Source: Mycteria americana (taxonomy: Eukaryota; Chordata; Aves; Ciconiiformes; Ciconiidae). Taken from it: a DNA stretch of 64,000 bases. A program made the position numbers and the translations under genes. The notes beneath the pieces were generated by a model that was not told the origin of the DNA, searched no databases, and saw only the letters and a list, made by a program, of their open reading frames with translations. The stretch is from contig NC_134365.1 of assembly GCF_035582795.1 (NCBI RefSeq), forward strand, positions 77,357,635-77,421,634, read 5' to 3'. Within the stretch, counting starts at the first letter, position 1, and every line of letters begins with the position of its first letter. Below, in pieces: positions 61,701 through 64,000 of the stretch.

Positions 61701-64000
61701 ACTGCACTGCTGAAACTGCCTGAAGTCAGACTAGGGCTAACCAGAAAATGGGCAGGATGATGAAGAAAACGTTGCAGGGCAGAGATAAGAGGTGGAAACA
61801 GAAATAAACAAGTTAAGTGTGTGTGGGGAGAAAAGATCTCCAACTGTGGTGGTTCTTAGAGGCAGATACCTGCTGGGCAGGCTGCAGATATCATCCACAG
61901 ACATCCTGGTTTCTTCAGTATGACAATCAGGGTGCAAGGATGTTGTGCAACTAGATCTCACCCAAAGTGGAGCTGGGATATGATTGGGAAAGTAGTAATT
62001 ATTTCTAGGTTGTGTAACATAGATGCAGCCAGAGGGGCTGTGTTGGCAAGCCTGTGCCGTGTAAGTTATCCCCAAGTAAATTCAGGACTATCTGCTATAC
62101 ACTAGAAGGAAGTCAGGGCTGATAATCCTTTATATACTCTGTGATTACATTACTTTGAAAAACTGTACTGGGCATTCTATAAACGCTGCACAGATCTTGT
62201 GCTGCACAGCTGACCAAACAAACGCTACAGCACTGACCAAATGCACTGACTCTCCAGTGCATCCCTGCCTTCTACTTACTCTCTGACTAAAGACCTACAC
62301 CAAGTAACCAGAGAAAGATGGACATGGCTTCTTCCAAAATCTGCTAGCGCTGCTCCCTGAGTTAGCTACTGCTTTTTATGGGAAATTGATACAAGTATTT
62401 CATTTCTTGGGAATTCTAATACAGGAACTCCCACTGCTGATGAACAGCTGTGGTCTACTAGGCTGAGCCTACCAGCACATTCGGATCTTGCTGCATGGCT
62501 TCGTTCCTCTTTCTCCTTGGTACTATGCAAGAGAGAGTATTTTGCCATGCTTGGGAAGTCCTCAGAAATACTACTGGAAAACATAGTATATAATTAGTAG
62601 TAATAGTAGTCAAAAGAGTGGGATACCAACATTCAATTCAAGCCAGTATGTTCAATCTCTTCACTTCTATTTCTTCCCCTTTCCTTGTTCATGCACGCTT
62701 TGCTTTGTGCCTTCCCCATTTGTTTGCCTGCCTGATTTTCTTTCTCTTGTCACTTAAGAATTATTTTGGCGTTCTTCCTCCAACGTGCAGAAGGACAGAT
62801 GCGTGGCTACATCATTTATTCACTAATGACTGCAGCAGAGCAGTATTTTTCCAATTTGATAGCATTTAGCTCTTTCAGCTTGCAGAACACTTTCAGACTT
62901 TCTTCCCTGGGGAGAAGCTGACAGAACCCCTGACAAAGTCCAGTTGCTTAATACCTGCAGGAAAGCATCCTGATATTGTTACGTCCAAATAAAGAATAAA
63001 CTCCTTTGGGTCTTTGCTTATCACTTAAAAAAAAATAGCATTTGACAGCCACACTGGAGCTGCACAGATGACCAGCACTTTATAGCATATGTAGAGAACT
63101 AAGCCTTGTGTTCTCTCTGTAGGCAAAGCAAGAGTGACTGGGTTAAGAATTAGTGCGATCTTAGCAACTTTAAATTTCTAACTTAACCTTTGGGAATTAC
63201 TTATCTGAAGGCAACCAAAGAGGATCATTGTGCTTGGAGCTCTTGTTCCCATTACACCTTGTTGCTCCTGCACATAGCAGTTCCTTCACATCCCTGTAAA
63301 AGCAGAGCCTTTCATGCTGTCAATACGGGTGACAAGTGGCATATACTCCAGCTGACAGCCTGCTCCCTCAGGAAAGTAACAATACAGATCTAGGCATAGG
63401 AGAACACGGAACTTTGCTCCATTTAAGGCACTCCCTGGTAAGTAGCAAGTAGGATCCATTAGGCAGGAAGTACGGCAGCAATAACTATAGCAATGACCTA
63501 TGCAGATTTTTTCCTTCCTTCCTTGTTGTCCATCCTCCACTCAAGACCTAATTGATACTATTCCAGCAGACTAGCGCATCGTTCTCCCACTTCTTCTCCC
63601 CAGCCTTAGTTCTGAATTCTTCCCTGCTTAGTTTTTCTTTCACTCATTCATTCTTTTGTTCTGTTTTTGACTTTGACTGTTGTACCGCTATGTCTGCTGC
63701 CTTTTTTGTGTGCATTCCTACTCATTGCCCTCCCATGACTTTCTCCTGAGGCATGCCTGCAGCCCAGCAGCCTACATGCCCTTTCTTGTTTACTCCTTAA
63801 GAATTTGCTAATCCAGCATGCTTTACCAGTCCCTCCATGCTCTCTATTTTGCCTTCAAAATTCTGCTCTGCTTCTATCACCAGGATTTTTCTTGATCTCA
63901 TGCAATCTGGCTTGTGGTCCCAGCCACTGAAATCTCTTCATTAAATCCGCATAACTGTATGGGCAGACCCCTGAGAACAGGGACAAAAACCATAATGCAA
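58730..64000. other. Region right of the MCAT/TSPO island, no supported exon
   Basis: AT-rich sequence compatible with intron 1 of a plus-strand gene (TSPO expected). I searched for the TSPO hallmarks (QKPSW, WGTLYSxMGYGSYxVWKE, the C-terminal WRDN) and saw none. A patch at about 59,785-60,060 is compositionally distinct, GC-richer and ends with a GTAAAGCACTTGAGACC motif reminiscent of amniote SINE tails. A TA-rich stretch lies near 60,590-60,690. Confidence 0.5.

Noticed and set aside
58730-64000. TSPO coding exons
   Set aside because: Gene order predicts TSPO here, but none of its conserved peptide blocks could be read in any frame.

Overview
The window is vertebrate nuclear DNA, most likely avian. 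The genes are split into short exons with GT..AG introns. Four CpG islands punctuate AT-rich DNA, interspersed repeats are sparse, and the clearest one is a 5'-truncated CR1 LINE, the typical bird/reptile retroposon. The gene order TTLL1 (-), BIK (+), MCAT (-), followed by the expected start of TSPO (+), matches the conserved block known from human 22q13. No prokaryotic, viral or CRISPR-type system was seen.

Layout. 1-5,650: a CpG island (about 4,180-5,650) with clustered CCAAT boxes and a plausible 5' noncoding exon on the minus strand. By synteny this is the PACSIN2 promoter, and 1-4,876 is its first intron; no PACSIN2 codons lie in the window. 5,650-15,000: AT-rich intergenic DNA. 15,123-34,400: TTLL1 on the minus strand, with nine coding exons (423 aa) and a CpG-island promoter at 33,540-34,640 that holds two X-box (RFX) motifs in a perfect inverted repeat. 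34,640-37,400: intergenic. 37,400-50,900: BIK on the plus strand, with a CpG-island promoter, two probable noncoding exons, a 9.2-kb intron and four coding exons (148 aa) that carry a BH3 motif and a C-terminal membrane anchor. 50,900-55,250: intergenic, with a tRNA-derived SINE relic. 55,250-57,900: MCAT on the minus strand, four coding exons (391 aa). 57,900-64,000: the shared MCAT/TSPO CpG island and sequence that fits TSPO intron 1; no TSPO coding exon was recognised.

The genes do not form an operon or pathway. TTLL1 is a tubulin polyglutamylase of cilia and neurons, BIK is an apoptosis-promoting BH3-only protein of the ER/mitochondrial membranes, and MCAT charges the acyl carrier protein of mitochondrial type II fatty-acid synthesis. 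All three reading frames are intact: splice phases close exactly and lengths agree with the mammalian orthologues (423 vs 423, 148 vs 160, 391 vs 390 aa). The observations most worth following are the paired X-boxes at TTLL1, the rapidly diverged bird BIK with a retained BH3 core, the pentamer repeats in the BIK 5' exon and near the MCAT/TSPO promoter, and a hydrophobic minus-strand open stretch near 46 kb that may be a decayed transporter-like pseudogene.
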